Assembly: GCA_044336205.1 (NCBI GenBank)
Contig: CP172318.1
Location: 1,550,001-1,614,000, forward strand
Origin: Ruoffia sp044336205
GTDB lineage: Bacteria > Bacillota > Bacilli > Lactobacillales > Aerococcaceae
Direction of reading: 5' to 3'
DNA length: 64,000 nt
The notes below the pieces were generated by a model. It was not told the origin of the DNA. It was given only the letters and a program-made list of their open reading frames with translations, and ran no database searches. Position 1 is the first letter of the stretch, and every line of letters begins with the position of its first letter. Of the stretch, positions 1-8,707 are shown one piece after another. The position numbers and the translations under genes were made by a program.

Positions 1-791
1 TTAACAAAGCTTGCCATTTCTTCAGAAGCTAGGAAGAAAGTACCTCCAACTAATTCACTTGCTTCACCGAAACGTCCCATTGGTGTGTTACGGATGATTT
101 TCTCACCACGTGGTTTTAATGTTTCGTGATCTTCTTCAAACATTAAGTCTACGTTTTGGTGTGTTACTAAGAAGCCTGGTGCAATCGCGTTACAACGAAT
201 TCCTACTTGAGAGAAGTGAACTGCTAACCATTGTGTGAAGTTAGCAATGGCTGCTTTCGCTCCTGAGTATGCAGGTATTTTCGTTAATGGTGTGAATGCA
301 TTCATTGAAGCAATGTTAATGATGTTGGCTCCTTCACGTCCAACCATATCTTGTGCGAACACTTGTGTTGGTAATAATGAACCTAAGTAGTTTAAGTTAA
401 ATACAAACTCGATACCTTGAGTATCTAAGTCAAAGAATGATTTAGTATCTTCAGGTAAATCAACAGCATGGAATTCGTTGTCTGTAGTTGCTTTAGGACT
501 GTTTCCTCCAGCACCGTTGATTAAGATATCTGTCTTACCTAAGTCAGCATTTACCTGCTCACGAACTGCTTCTAAAGCTTCTTTATCTAAAACGTTAGCT
601 GCATATGCTTTAGCAACGCCACCAGCTTCAGTAATTTCGTCAGCATATTTTTGAGCTGCTTCTAAGTTTAAGTCTAGCAAAGCAACTTTAGCTCCTGCTT
701 CAGCGAATTCTTTAGCTAACTCAGCACAGATAACTCCCCCTGCACCTGTAACTACTACGACTTTTTCATTAAAGTTAATTTCGTATGCCAT
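1..791 (-). CDS. uxuB: D-mannonate oxidoreductase, SDR family (3' end outside window)
   Basis: Short-chain dehydrogenase that would reduce fructuronate to D-mannonate with NAD(H), the step before UxuA in glucuronate breakdown. The reading frame is open from the ATG at 791 to the window edge, so the C-terminus is missing. The N-terminus has the Rossmann motif VVVTGAGG (written on the minus strand), an INGAGG segment and an S-x-Y-x3-K-like catalytic stretch (INIASM, then PAYSGAKAA). An AAGGAG-type ribosome site precedes the start. It sits 25 bases after uxuA in the same direction, which is the basis for the substrate; on sequence alone it could be another SDR sugar oxidoreductase. Confidence 0.82.
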   Translation of the reverse strand, partial: MAYEINFNEKVVVVTGAGGVICAELAKEFAEAGAKVALLDLNLEAAQKYADEITEAGGVAKAYAANVLDKEALEAVREQVNADLGKTDILINGAGGNSPKATTDNEFHAVDLPEDTKSFFDLDTQGIEFVFNLNYLGSLLPTQVFAQDMVGREGANIINIASMNAFTPLTKIPAYSGAKAAIANFTQWLAVHFSQVGIRCNAIAPGFLVTHQNVDLMFEEDHETLKPRGEKIIRNTPMGRFGEASELVGGTFFLASEEMASFV

Positions 792-816
792 GAATTTTTC
801 TCCTTTTTATGAATGA

Positions 817-1866
817 CTATTTAGCGTCTTTGCTAACTGCTTCCCATAGTCCGTGTAGGTAAGTTGCTCCTAACGCACGGTCATATAGACCATATCCTGC
901 ACGACCTGTTTCTCCCCAAATCATACGGCCGTGGTCTGGACGAATTGGGCCTTCGAAGTCGTAATCATGTAAAGCTTTAATAACTTCGTACATATCGATT
1001 GAACCATATTCACTTGGATGAGCTGATTCTTCGAATGATTTACCTTTACCAGTTAACTTTATGTTACGAGCATGCATGAAGTTAACACGTTTCTTATCTA
1101 AAGCATAACGTAAAATTTCGATTGTATCGTTAGCTGGGTCTGAAGCGTATGACCCTACACACATTGTAATCCCGTTGTTAGGGCTGTCGTATAAGTTAAT
1201 GAATCGCTCAACAGCGTCTTTGTTAGTAATGATACGTGGTAATCCAAAGATTGAGTATGGTGGGTCATCTGGGTGAATTGCCATTTGTACATCAGCTTCC
1301 TCAGCTACAGGGATTACTGCTTCGATGAAGTATTTTAAGTTTTCCCATAATTGTTCTTCATCTACTTTTGAATACTCATCCATGATATTTTTCATTTCTT
1401 CTTTAGTGTAGCTTGAATCCCAACCTGGTAATGCTAACTCACCATTTACTGGGTCCATTTTAGCAGCTACCTCTTCGTCGAAGATTAATGCGTTTGATCC
1501 ATCTTCTAATTCGTAAGCTAGGTCTGTACGAGTCCAGTCGAATACTGGCATGAAGTTGTAACATACAATGTTAACACCTTCTGCACCTAAGTTACGAATA
1601 GTTTGTTTGTAGTTTTCAATTAATTGATCACGTGATGGTTTACCTAATTTTATATCTTCGTGAACTGGCACACTCTCAATAACTGATAATTCTAATCCAG
1701 AAGCTTCAACTGTATCTTTTAATTGTTTAATACGTTCTCTAGACCAAACTTCACCAACTGGAACGTCATAAATTGCAGATACAATTCCTTTCATACCTGG
1801 AATTTGACGAATTTCCTCTAATTTAACTGGATCATCTTCTCCATACCATCTAAAAGTCATTTTCAT
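817..1866 (-). CDS. uxuA: Mannonate dehydratase
   Basis: Dehydrates D-mannonate to 2-keto-3-deoxygluconate in the cytoplasm. The 349-residue product has the family N-terminus MTFRWYGEDD followed by RQIPGMKGIV, and metal-site segments such as NFMPVFDWTRT, MAIHPDDPP and RPDHGRMIWGE. Length fits the Gram-positive UxuA family. It lies between uxaC (upstream, 17 bases) and uxuB (downstream), all on the minus strand behind the promoter at 3959-3987, so it is read here as the third gene of a glucuronate operon. A GGAGAG ribosome site stands about 9 bases before the ATG. Confidence 0.96.
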   Translation of the reverse strand: MKMTFRWYGEDDPVKLEEIRQIPGMKGIVSAIYDVPVGEVWSRERIKQLKDTVEASGLELSVIESVPVHEDIKLGKPSRDQLIENYKQTIRNLGAEGVNIVCYNFMPVFDWTRTDLAYELEDGSNALIFDEEVAAKMDPVNGELALPGWDSSYTKEEMKNIMDEYSKVDEEQLWENLKYFIEAVIPVAEEADVQMAIHPDDPPYSIFGLPRIITNKDAVERFINLYDSPNNGITMCVGSYASDPANDTIEILRYALDKKRVNFMHARNIKLTGKGKSFEESAHPSEYGSIDMYEVIKALHDYDFEGPIRPDHGRMIWGETGRAGYGLYDRALGATYLHGLWEAVSKDAK

Positions 1867-1883
1867 AATAATACACTCTCCTA

Positions 1884-3284
1884 TTAGTTATTAAAATAAT
1901 TATAAGCGTTCTTATAGCTAATATTCTCAATTAATGTCGTTAACAAATGCTCGTCATTTGGAATTTCTTCACGTTCTACCCAATCACCGATGAAGGTAGC
2001 TAGAATACGACGGAAGTAATCATGACGTTGATATGATAGAAAACTTCTTGAATCCGTTAACATTCCTAAGAAGTTTGCTAACATTCCACTGTTTGCTAAT
2101 GCATCCATTTGATCTAACATACCATTCTTAGTATCAGCAAACCACCAAGCAGCACCAAACTGCATGTAGTTTTTAATACCTTCTTCATTAGCTTGATAGT
2201 TTTGTAAAGTATTAGCTAAAATGAAGTTATATTGTGGATTTAAGTTATACCAAATCATTTTTGGTAATTTCTCTTCTCTTGAGAGACGATCTAACAAAGC
2301 GTTTAAATTTACACCTAAATCAACTTGGTCACCAATTGAATCGAATCCAGCATCTGGACCAATTTGGCTTGAATATTTTGTGTTATTGTTACGTATCGCA
2401 CCAAAGTGTACTTGAGAAACAATGTTGCTTTCTTTGTACAAGCGGCTTAATTCAACAAACACTTCTGTTTGCCAAGCTTCCGCTTCTTCTCGAGTAATAT
2501 CTTTACCGTTCATTGCTTTTTCGAAGGTAGCATCTAATTCCGCTTGATCAGCTTCACGGTAAACAATCGCTCCGAAACTAATGTCTGATGCTTTAGCACC
2601 ATGTTCAACGAAGAATTTGATACGGTTTTCCATTGCTTTAATGAACGTTTCAAAGTTTTCGACAGTTTCTCCAGCTTCATCACGTAAGCGATCTACAAAA
2701 CCAGCGAAGTTTGCATGGTCTACAAATGCTTCATCCGGTCTAAAGGTTGGAGCTACAACAACATCAAAGTCAGTATCTTCTTTAATCTTTGCATGCCATT
2801 CTAATGAATCTAGTGGATGGTCCGTTGTACCAATGAACTCAACGTTTGAACGATTAATTAACTTGCGTGGGCTTAGCTCTTCACGCTGAATATAATCATT
2901 CAACTCATTGTAGATACGTTCCCAGTTCTCACTTGTTAAGTATTCATCAATTCCAAAGACATCTCTTAATTCAAGATGAGTCCAGTGGAATAGTGGGTTT
3001 CCAACAGCAAATTCGATTGTTTCAGCAAATGCTTTAAACTTTTCTTCGTTACTACCGTCCCCTGTAATAAACTTCTCATTAACACCGTTCGCACGCATCA
3101 AACGCCATTTATAATGGTCGCCACCTAACCATACATCAACGATATTATCAAATGGCTTATCTTCGTATACTTCTTGAGGATCTAAATGACAGTGATAATC
3201 GAAAATAGGTTGTTTACTTGCGATTTCATACAATTTCTTGCTTGTTTCATTGTCCAACATGAAGTTGCTATCGTTAAAAATCAC
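1884..3284 (-). CDS. uxaC: Glucuronate isomerase
   Basis: Isomerises D-glucuronate to fructuronate (and galacturonate to tagaturonate), the entry step of hexuronate catabolism. The 466-residue protein shows the amidohydrolase-like metal motif DYHCHLDP near residue 30, FIGTTDHPLDSLEWH in the middle and SQVHFGAIRNNN near residue 300, all hallmarks of UxaC. The start is a GTG with GGAGTG a few bases upstream. Only 11 bases separate it from the KDPG aldolase gene upstream, supporting co-transcription. Confidence 0.97.
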   Translation of the reverse strand: MIFNDSNFMLDNETSKKLYEIASKQPIFDYHCHLDPQEVYEDKPFDNIVDVWLGGDHYKWRLMRANGVNEKFITGDGSNEEKFKAFAETIEFAVGNPLFHWTHLELRDVFGIDEYLTSENWERIYNELNDYIQREELSPRKLINRSNVEFIGTTDHPLDSLEWHAKIKEDTDFDVVVAPTFRPDEAFVDHANFAGFVDRLRDEAGETVENFETFIKAMENRIKFFVEHGAKASDISFGAIVYREADQAELDATFEKAMNGKDITREEAEAWQTEVFVELSRLYKESNIVSQVHFGAIRNNNTKYSSQIGPDAGFDSIGDQVDLGVNLNALLDRLSREEKLPKMIWYNLNPQYNFILANTLQNYQANEEGIKNYMQFGAAWWFADTKNGMLDQMDALANSGMLANFLGMLTDSRSFLSYQRHDYFRRILATFIGDWVEREEIPNDEHLLTTLIENISYKNAYNYFNN

Positions 3285-3295
3285 TGTATCACTCC

Positions 3296-3922
3296 TTAAT
3301 TTAATGCTTCAACAAATTGTTTAGCGATTTCTGTAACACTTTCAAACCCTTTAGTTGCAACATCTTTACTTAATGCACTTCCAACACCAACTGCGACAGC
3401 ACCTTTGTCTTTCCAATCTTTGATGTTATCTAATGAAACTCCACCTGAAGGCATTAGTTCTACCTCAGGGATTGGACCGTGAATATCTTTAATGAATCCA
3501 GCACCTAATTGACCACCTGGGAATAATTTGATGATATTACTTCCCGCTTTCATAGCTGTCACAATTTCAGTTGTTGTTGCACAACCTGGCATATATTCAA
3601 CATTATTATCCACTGCAAATTTTGCGATATCCGCGTCAAAGTGTGGACTAACTAAAAATTTTGCACCAGCATCTGTTGCTTTTTTAGCCAAATCTACACT
3701 CATAACAGTACCCGCACCTACAACTACTGTTTCATCATCTTTGTATAGTTCAACTAATTCAGCGATAACTTTTTCGGCATTAGGTGTACTAAAAGTTAAT
3801 TCTAAGTTTTTAATTCCACCCTCTACAGCTGCTTTACAAATTTCAAGTCCAGCTGTTTCATCTTTACCACGGACAACAGCAAAAATATAGTTTTGCTTTA
3901 ATGTTTCTAAAACATTGCTCAT
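3296..3922 (-). CDS. eda: 2-dehydro-3-deoxyphosphogluconate (KDPG) aldolase
   Basis: Cleaves KDPG to pyruvate and glyceraldehyde-3-phosphate, the last step of the hexuronate route. The 208-residue protein is a class I aldolase barrel: NYIFAVVRGKD at the start, VVGAGTVMS, FLVSPHFD, and the Schiff-base lysine in SNIIKLFPGGQLG. It is the first gene of the operon, with AAGGAGGA before its ATG and a strong promoter plus palindromic operator within 70 bases upstream. A KDG kinase, needed to make KDPG, is not in the visible part of the operon and may lie beyond the window start. Confidence 0.95.
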   Translation of the reverse strand: MSNVLETLKQNYIFAVVRGKDETAGLEICKAAVEGGIKNLELTFSTPNAEKVIAELVELYKDDETVVVGAGTVMSVDLAKKATDAGAKFLVSPHFDADIAKFAVDNNVEYMPGCATTTEIVTAMKAGSNIIKLFPGGQLGAGFIKDIHGPIPEVELMPSGGVSLDNIKDWKDKGAVAVGVGSALSKDVATKGFESVTEIAKQFVEALN

Positions 3923-3943
3923 GTTGTTCCTCCTTATCTTAAA

Positions 3944-3954
3944 TCATCTGATGA
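3944..3954. promoter_or_regulatory. Operator palindrome for the hexuronate operon
   Basis: TCATC-T-GATGA is a perfect 5+5 inverted repeat just downstream of the -10 box of the eda promoter, a position where a bound repressor would block transcription. A related ATCAGCTGAT palindrome lies before the regulator gene at 5003-5012, so both are likely bound by that FadR-type protein. The protein-site pairing is inference. Confidence 0.6.
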
Positions 3955-3958
3955 CTTT

Positions 3959-3987
3959 ATTATACTTACTAAAACTCCATTCGTCAA
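3959..3987 (-). promoter_or_regulatory. Sigma-A promoter of the eda-uxaC-uxuA-uxuB operon
   Basis: On the minus strand there is TTGACG (3982-3987), a 17-base spacer and a perfect TATAAT (3959-3964), followed by the operator palindrome and the eda ribosome site. This is close to the consensus housekeeping promoter. Confidence 0.85.
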
Positions 3988-3994
3988 CCAAAAA

Positions 3995-4008
3995 AATAAA
4001 CGTTTTCA
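3995..4008 (-). promoter_or_regulatory. cre-like site upstream of the hexuronate promoter
   Basis: The minus-strand sequence TGAAAACGTTTATT matches the catabolite-responsive consensus TGNAARCGNWWWCA except at the last two bases. It ends 8 bases upstream of the -35 box. CcpA control of hexuronate genes is common in Firmicutes; binding here is inferred. Confidence 0.45.
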
Positions 4009-4179
4009 AAAGACATTTTTCCAAACATTTAGACTCAACCTTTAAAAATACGACAAAAATCGTCAATAGTTATCTGACGACTTATAAAACATCATCACAC
4101 CACAATATCCGCTTACATCTTAGCACAAAGATATTCAATATCCAATTATAACTAGCGCTATTGATTATTTTATTGTATA

Positions 4180-4197
4180 TGTCTAATTAGTTAGACA
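4180..4197. promoter_or_regulatory. 18-bp perfect palindrome of unknown role
   Basis: TGTCTAA-TTAG-TTAGACA is a perfect inverted repeat with 7-base arms in the gap between the regulator's terminator and the hexuronate promoter. It has the look of a GntR-family operator but differs from the other palindromes nearby. No promoter or T-run clearly goes with it. The rest of the 3988-4215 stretch holds no gene that I can support. Confidence 0.35.
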
Positions 4198-4212
4198 AAT
4201 ATCACATACAAA

Positions 4213-4240
4213 CAAAAAAAGAATTAGTTAAACTAATTCT
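4213..4240 (-). terminator. Rho-independent terminator after the FadR-type regulator
   Basis: Stem AGAATTAG / CTAATTCT with a 5-base loop, followed on the minus strand by seven T. It lies 35 bases beyond the regulator stop codon and separates it from the hexuronate operon. Confidence 0.75.
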
Positions 4241-4274
4241 CTTAAGTATAAGCTCTATATCATTAAGCCTGGCA

Positions 4275-4988
4275 TTATTTATTTTTTTGCTTCTCTAAGT
4301 ATTTTTGTTTATTTAATGATAAACTATGACGATTAGTTACAATATGTATTCTCATAGCATCTTCTGCCGCAATCGCATCTTTATTTTTGATGGCATTCAC
4401 AATTTCTCTATGAGAGACAATTGTTTCGTCTTTAATGCTCTTACTTGTATAGTAATCGTTATATAAAGAAATCGATTGATTAATTATCGGAATTAAGTTA
4501 GACATCGCCACGTTCTGACTCATCTCTGAGATAAGTTTATGAAATTCAATATCTTTCTCGAAATGCCGATCACTAAACTCACCCATTCTCTCTTCAATCT
4601 CTAGACGTATATTATCTAACTGTTCAACTTGTTCTTTCGTTCCGTTGACAGCAGCAAGAGCAGCTACACGTGGTTCTAATAAATAACGAATCTCGAATAA
4701 GTCCTCAGTAAGTTTTAACGTATCTTTAACAAAAGCGAACCCTAACGGATCATCTATAATCCCTGTATTCTCACTCACATAAGTACCTGAACCTTGTCTC
4801 ACTTCTAAGATATTACGAGATACTAACGTTCTAACTGCTTCTCTTAGGGTACTTCGTCCGACATTTACTTCTTCTGCTAATTTATATTCATTAGGTAGTT
4901 TATCACCGGTTGTTAAATTATTCTTAATAATATAATTCAAAATAGCTTCACTAGTTGTTTCAATCAAAGATTTCGCTTGTCCTTCCAA
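4275..4988 (-). CDS. FadR/GntR-family transcriptional regulator of hexuronate genes
   Basis: DNA-binding repressor candidate of 237 residues. Residues ~10-75 form a GntR winged helix-turn-helix (DKLPNEYKLAEEVNVGRST, then LREAVRTLVSRNILEVRQGS), and ~95-225 an all-helical FCD ligand domain with metal-binding His residues (FHKLISEMS, VSHREIVNAI, AMRIHI). Start codon is TTG with GGAGG seven bases upstream. It lies directly upstream of the hexuronate operon, and similar palindromes precede both units, so it is probably the UxuR/ExuR-type repressor responding to an uronate intermediate and likely controls itself. The ligand is inferred from context. Confidence 0.85.
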   Translation of the reverse strand: MEGQAKSLIETTSEAILNYIIKNNLTTGDKLPNEYKLAEEVNVGRSTLREAVRTLVSRNILEVRQGSGTYVSENTGIIDDPLGFAFVKDTLKLTEDLFEIRYLLEPRVAALAAVNGTKEQVEQLDNIRLEIEERMGEFSDRHFEKDIEFHKLISEMSQNVAMSNLIPIINQSISLYNDYYTSKSIKDETIVSHREIVNAIKNKDAIAAEDAMRIHIVTNRHSLSLNKQKYLEKQKNK

Positions 4989-5002
4989 TGATTATCCTCC
5001 AT

Positions 5003-5012
5003 ATCAGCTGAT
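5003..5012. promoter_or_regulatory. Operator palindrome before the FadR-type regulator
   Basis: ATCAGCTGAT is a perfect 10-bp palindrome between the -10 box and the TTG start of the regulator gene. Next to it TGATGA and TCATCA form another inverted repeat (5009-5027) overlapping the -10 box. Both resemble the operator at 3944-3954, suggesting autoregulation. Confidence 0.55.
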
Positions 5013-5023
5013 GATTAATTTTC

Positions 5024-5052
5024 ATCATACACTTTTCTTCGCATTTTTGCAA
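5024..5052 (-). promoter_or_regulatory. Promoter of the FadR-type regulator
   Basis: Minus-strand TTGCAA (5047-5052), 17-base spacer, TATGAT (5024-5029). A weak cre-like sequence (5048-5061, two mismatches) overlaps the -35 box. Confidence 0.65.
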
Positions 5053-5079
5053 ATGCTTTCAGTGTATTTATTATAAAAC

Positions 5080-5898
5080 TCATAGTCTGATGATTTGTAG
5101 GGCATGTTTCATTTCTGTATACATATCATTAGTTCGCCATTCCTTCACATAGCCCAATGAATTGCTAATATACTGGCGTCCATCCTTGTTTAATGAGCTC
5201 CTAAAGTGTATATGCCCCATCACACTATGACTAATTGGATAATTATCATAGATAAAATCCAAGTCATTAGTAGCAATATAAGCATTGAAAAAATCAAAAA
5301 CACGGTGAGGTAATCTCATTGTAAATTCAGAGATAGTCACCATATGTGTTACAAGTATTATTTGTTCGGCATTTAGTTTGAGTATATCTTTTTCAATAAG
5401 ATGAGCAAAATGCTCTGACATTGCTTGATCTGACTTTGGCCAATGAATATATTTCTTATCCTGCCATATAACACCTTTGTACTTTCCTTTTTTAATCTGT
5501 TCTAAAGTAAATTTATCTTTATTATAACTTACATAATTATACCAAGCAGTATGGCCGACTAAACCTACTTTATCGGTTAACATTAGTGGTGATTCAATTA
5601 AACATTGTGGATGCGCCTTATATGATTCATACAGTTTCATCGTATTAATATCTTCAATAGAATGTTTTCGATCCCAAAAATCATGATTACCAGGTATAAA
5701 GTAAACTGGGATATTCGAATCACTTTGTAAGTCCTCTACAAAGTGTGCAGTTGTTTGATAGTCATTACTTATATCGCCACCTATGACGAGTGCTATTAAT
5801 TCTAATTCTTCAATTATTTTTGTAAGGTTGGTAATGTAGTCATACGGTTGATAACTAAAGTTATCTATATGAAGATCTGATATGAAACCAATATTCAT
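5080..5898 (-). CDS. Metallophosphoesterase family protein
   Basis: Calcineurin-like phosphoesterase of 272 residues. The dinuclear metal motifs appear in order: SDLHID (residue ~8), VIGGDISN (~38), PGNHDFWDR (~70), LVTHM (~183) and GHIHF (~232). No signal peptide or membrane segment is visible, so it is cytoplasmic. The substrate cannot be told from sequence. It follows the EIIA-Glc gene in the same direction, but a strong terminator at 5930-5964 lies between them, so it is probably its own unit or a read-through product. Confidence 0.85.
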   Translation of the reverse strand: MNIGFISDLHIDNFSYQPYDYITNLTKIIEELELIALVIGGDISNDYQTTAHFVEDLQSDSNIPVYFIPGNHDFWDRKHSIEDINTMKLYESYKAHPQCLIESPLMLTDKVGLVGHTAWYNYVSYNKDKFTLEQIKKGKYKGVIWQDKKYIHWPKSDQAMSEHFAHLIEKDILKLNAEQIILVTHMVTISEFTMRLPHRVFDFFNAYIATNDLDFIYDNYPISHSVMGHIHFRSSLNKDGRQYISNSLGYVKEWRTNDMYTEMKHALQIIRL

Positions 5899-5927
5899 CT
5901 TCCCACCTCAGTTCTTTATGAATTAAT

Positions 5928-5966
5928 AAAAGATGACTAGTCTTGTTTACAAACTAGTCATCTTTG
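5928..5966 (-). terminator. Terminator after EIIA-Glc gene
   Basis: A 12-bp perfect stem AAGATGACTAGT / ACTAGTCATCTT (5930-5941 and 5953-5964) is followed on the minus strand by TTTTATT. It lies just after the EIIA stop codon. Confidence 0.75.
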
Positions 5967-5973
5967 GTTTGAC

Positions 5974-6474
5974 TTATTTTAAAGTAACGGTCGCAACCAA
6001 GTCTCCTTGCTTAACATTGCCTGAAGCTTTATAGTCTATACTTTCAACGACTTCACTTCCGTTAGTAAAGACAATAATCATTTCTTTGTCTTTACTATTA
6101 GACTCTAGTTCATTTAAGTTTACATCTGCAATATTCGTTGAAGGACTTACCGACGTATTCTCATTAACATGCACTGTGAATGGCTTTCCTTCTAATGATA
6201 CTGTGTCAATTCCCATATGCAGAAGTATCTCTAATGAACCTACCGTGAAACTAATCGCATGTTTCGTTGGGAAAATATTATCCACTTGGCCTTCAACAGG
6301 TGAGTTCATAATACCACTTGTAGGTAGAATAGCGAATCCGTCCCCCATCATTTTTTGTGCGAATACCTCATCAGGCACTTGTTCAATGGATACAAATTCT
6401 CCATCACACATTGCGTAAATATCTACAGATTTTACTTCTTCTTTCTTATCTTTTTTCTTAAAGAAATCAAACAT
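5974..6474 (-). CDS. crr: PTS glucose-type EIIA component, stand-alone
   Basis: Phosphocarrier of the glucose PTS family, 166 residues, a single IIA domain without IIB/IIC. The phospho-accepting histidine is H86 in LLHMGIDTV and the partner histidine is H72 in KHAISF; the PVEGQV strand precedes them. In Gram-positive bacteria such single-domain EIIA proteins often serve PTS permeases that lack their own IIA. AGGAGGAGA precedes the ATG. Its promoter at 6505-6533 contains a cre-like sequence. Confidence 0.92.
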   Translation of the reverse strand: MFDFFKKKDKKEEVKSVDIYAMCDGEFVSIEQVPDEVFAQKMMGDGFAILPTSGIMNSPVEGQVDNIFPTKHAISFTVGSLEILLHMGIDTVSLEGKPFTVHVNENTSVSPSTNIADVNLNELESNSKDKEMIIVFTNGSEVVESIDYKASGNVKQGDLVATVTLK

Positions 6475-6504
6475 ATGTCTCTCCTCCTTGTTTTACCTAT
6501 TCTT

Positions 6505-6533
6505 ATTATATACTGAAAGCGCCTTAAGTTAAA
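6505..6533 (-). promoter_or_regulatory. Promoter of crr with cre-like spacer
   Basis: Minus-strand TTTAAC (6528-6533), 17-base spacer, perfect TATAAT (6505-6510). The spacer contains TGAAAGCGCCTTAA (plus strand 6514-6527), a cre-like box with two mismatches, which would place CcpA directly over the promoter. Confidence 0.65.
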
Positions 6534-6540
6534 ATAATAT

Positions 6541-7458
6541 CTATGGTAAAGGACGCCCACCACTTTGGTAAATATCGTACCATTCTTTCTTAGTTAATTG
6601 AATATCAAAAGCTTTTGACATCTTTTCGATTCGTTCTACTGACATAGAGCCTACGATGGTTTGCATTTGTGCTGGGTGGCGATTAATCCATGCGATCACA
6701 GCTGCTTCAAAGGATATATCATATTTTTCTGCTAATTGTTCTAACCTCATCGTCATCTCTTGATAGTCCGGATGATTCATGAAGAGTCCTTCTCTTAAAT
6801 TAACTTGGAATGGTGACCAAGGCTGAATTGTAATCTTATTCAAGCGACAGTACTCTAAGATGCCACCATCTCTATTAACTCCTAAATCATCTTGCATATT
6901 AACATTAAACCCTGCATCAATCATCGGAGTATGAGCTGGTCCAAATTGTAATTGGTTAATGATTAACGGTCTGTTTAATGAATTTTGTAGCAATTGAATT
7001 TGCCCAGGATTTTGATTCGACACACCAAAATAACGTACCTTACCTGAAATGAACAATTCTTCAAAGGCTGCTGCTACCTCCTCGGGTTCGAATAAAGTAT
7101 CTGGTCGATGAAGAAGTAAAATATCCAAATAGTCCGTTTCAAGTCTTTCTAATATTCCATTCGTCGCATTAATGATATGCTCTTTTGTGAAATCAAAGAA
7201 ACCTTTTCTAATCCCCACTTTAGATTGTAGTACGATTTCATTACGTTGAACCTCAGTTTGTTTTAAAGCTTGAGCGAATCTAATCTCCGAATCCCCACCA
7301 CTATATATATCAGCGTGATCATATAAAGTTATTCCATTATCATAAGCTGTTTGAATGACTCGAGCTACTTCTTCAGTTGACTTACTCGCCATACGCATAC
7401 AACCTAGGGCTAATTGGCTTGCTTCTAATTGAGACGAGCCGATTTTTATATATTTCAT
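6541..7458 (-). CDS. Aldo/keto reductase
   Basis: NADPH-dependent oxidoreductase of the AKR barrel fold, 305 residues. The catalytic tetrad is visible: Asp and Tyr in YDHADIYSGG, Lys in VLQSKVGIRKG and His in ILLLHRPD; the cofactor end has TIVGSMSVERIEKMS. It resembles the YdhF-type group of bacterial aldo/keto reductases. It starts only 10 bases after nagA, so the two are co-transcribed, but no common pathway is evident. The substrate is unknown. Confidence 0.9.
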   Translation of the reverse strand: MKYIKIGSSQLEASQLALGCMRMASKSTEEVARVIQTAYDNGITLYDHADIYSGGDSEIRFAQALKQTEVQRNEIVLQSKVGIRKGFFDFTKEHIINATNGILERLETDYLDILLLHRPDTLFEPEEVAAAFEELFISGKVRYFGVSNQNPGQIQLLQNSLNRPLIINQLQFGPAHTPMIDAGFNVNMQDDLGVNRDGGILEYCRLNKITIQPWSPFQVNLREGLFMNHPDYQEMTMRLEQLAEKYDISFEAAVIAWINRHPAQMQTIVGSMSVERIEKMSKAFDIQLTKKEWYDIYQSGGRPLP

Positions 7459-7468
7459 TTGTAGTCCT

Positions 7469-8619
7469 CTATTCTCTATTATATTTTAGTTTACCATCTA
7501 GATAAGTCGCTTCTAATCTCAACTGATCATCAACGACAATAAAGTCGGCAGCCATGCCTTCTTTAATCTGTCCGCAAACATTCTCGATCCCTACTGACTT
7601 AGCTGGTGAATAGGATGCCATTCTTAAAGCATCGTCTATAGAAACCAAGCCCCAATCGTACATATTACGAACACTGTCATTCATTTTAAGTATTGAACCT
7701 GCAAGGTTACCACCTTTTTTGAGTCGAGCTTGCCCATCTTTAACAATGACCTCTAGTTCACCTAGCATTGATTCACCTTCACCTAAACCTCCGGCACGCA
7801 TACAGTCAGTGACTAAGACCGTTTCTTGAGGTCCTCTTGCTTTAACTACAACTTCAAGAGCTACTGGATGAACATGATAACCATCACTAATAATTTCTGC
7901 AAAGACATTATCAAGACTTAAAGCTGCGCCAACCATTCCTGGTTCTCGGTGGTGGAGTCCACTCATCCCATTGTAAGTATGAACAAAGATATTAGCTCCT
8001 GCATCTACGGCTGCTTTAGCTTCATCATAAGTCGCATCACTATGGGCTAAGGCTGTATACACTCCAATACTGTTGGAATATTCAATGAATTCTTGAATAC
8101 ATTCACGTTCAGGAGCAATCGCGATTTTCTTAATCATTTGCTTCGATAATTCTTGCCATTTCCTTAAGGCTTCTATCGAGGGGTCACTCATATAAGCTGG
8201 GTTTTGTGCACCTTTATATTTTTCTGTAAAGAAGGGACCTTCCAGGAAGATACCTTGGATTTTGGCTCCTTCGACATCTTGGTAGTGATTCCCTATCGTC
8301 TCGCAGACATCGTTTAATTGTTCTATCGGTGCTGTTAAAGTCGTAGGTAACCAAGAAGTAACTCCATTCTCTAAGAGAGCATCTGCCATCTCCTTGATTC
8401 CATCAATATTGTTATCCATCACATCATGGCCTACATAGCCATGGATATGAGTATCAACAAAGCCTGCTGATATAATATAATTTGAATAATCGATTATTTT
8501 CCCATCAGTAGGTCGTTGAGTTAGAATTGCTCCAAACTTCCCCCCTCTATGGTGAGATAAGCATTGTCAACTGTACTATCTGCTAGGATAATTTTTTGGG
8601 CATGAATATATTCCTTCAT
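7469..8619 (-). pseudogene. nagA: N-acetylglucosamine-6-phosphate deacetylase, frameshifted in a G run
   Basis: NagA removes acetate from GlcNAc-6-phosphate. The main open part (7469-8422) carries the metal-site motifs FLEGPFF, LAHSDATYDEA, HTYNGMSGLHHREPG and LVTDCMRAGG. The missing N-terminus is found upstream in another frame: an ATG at 8619 reads MKEYIHAQKI up to a run of six G (8540-8545), and the downstream frame resumes with KFGAILTQRP and FVDTHIHGY. Adding one G would restore 383 residues, the normal NagA length. So it is a one-base deletion, a slippage-prone run, or a sequencing error. An internal start at 8422 would lack the HxH metal motif. An extended -10 (8658-8666) may drive it. 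Confidence 0.88.
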
Positions 8620-8657
8620 TTAAAATTCAACTCTTTCTCTGAAGTTTTCTTAAGTCT

Positions 8658-8666
8658 ATCATACCA
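8658..8666 (-). promoter_or_regulatory. Extended -10 promoter of nagA
   Basis: Minus-strand TGG-TATGAT about 40 bases upstream of the nagA ATG. No good -35 box is seen, which is usual for extended -10 promoters. Confidence 0.4.
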
Positions 8667-8707
8667 TTAAATGATGTGAAAATTCCTCCAAAAGTATTAG
8701 AAAAACG

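Noticed and set aside
8540..8545. Programmed ribosomal frameshift in nagA (and in pulA or recX)
   Set aside because: None of the sites has the X-XXY-YYZ slippery heptamer with a downstream structure and internal Shine-Dalgarno, and these families are not known to use it.
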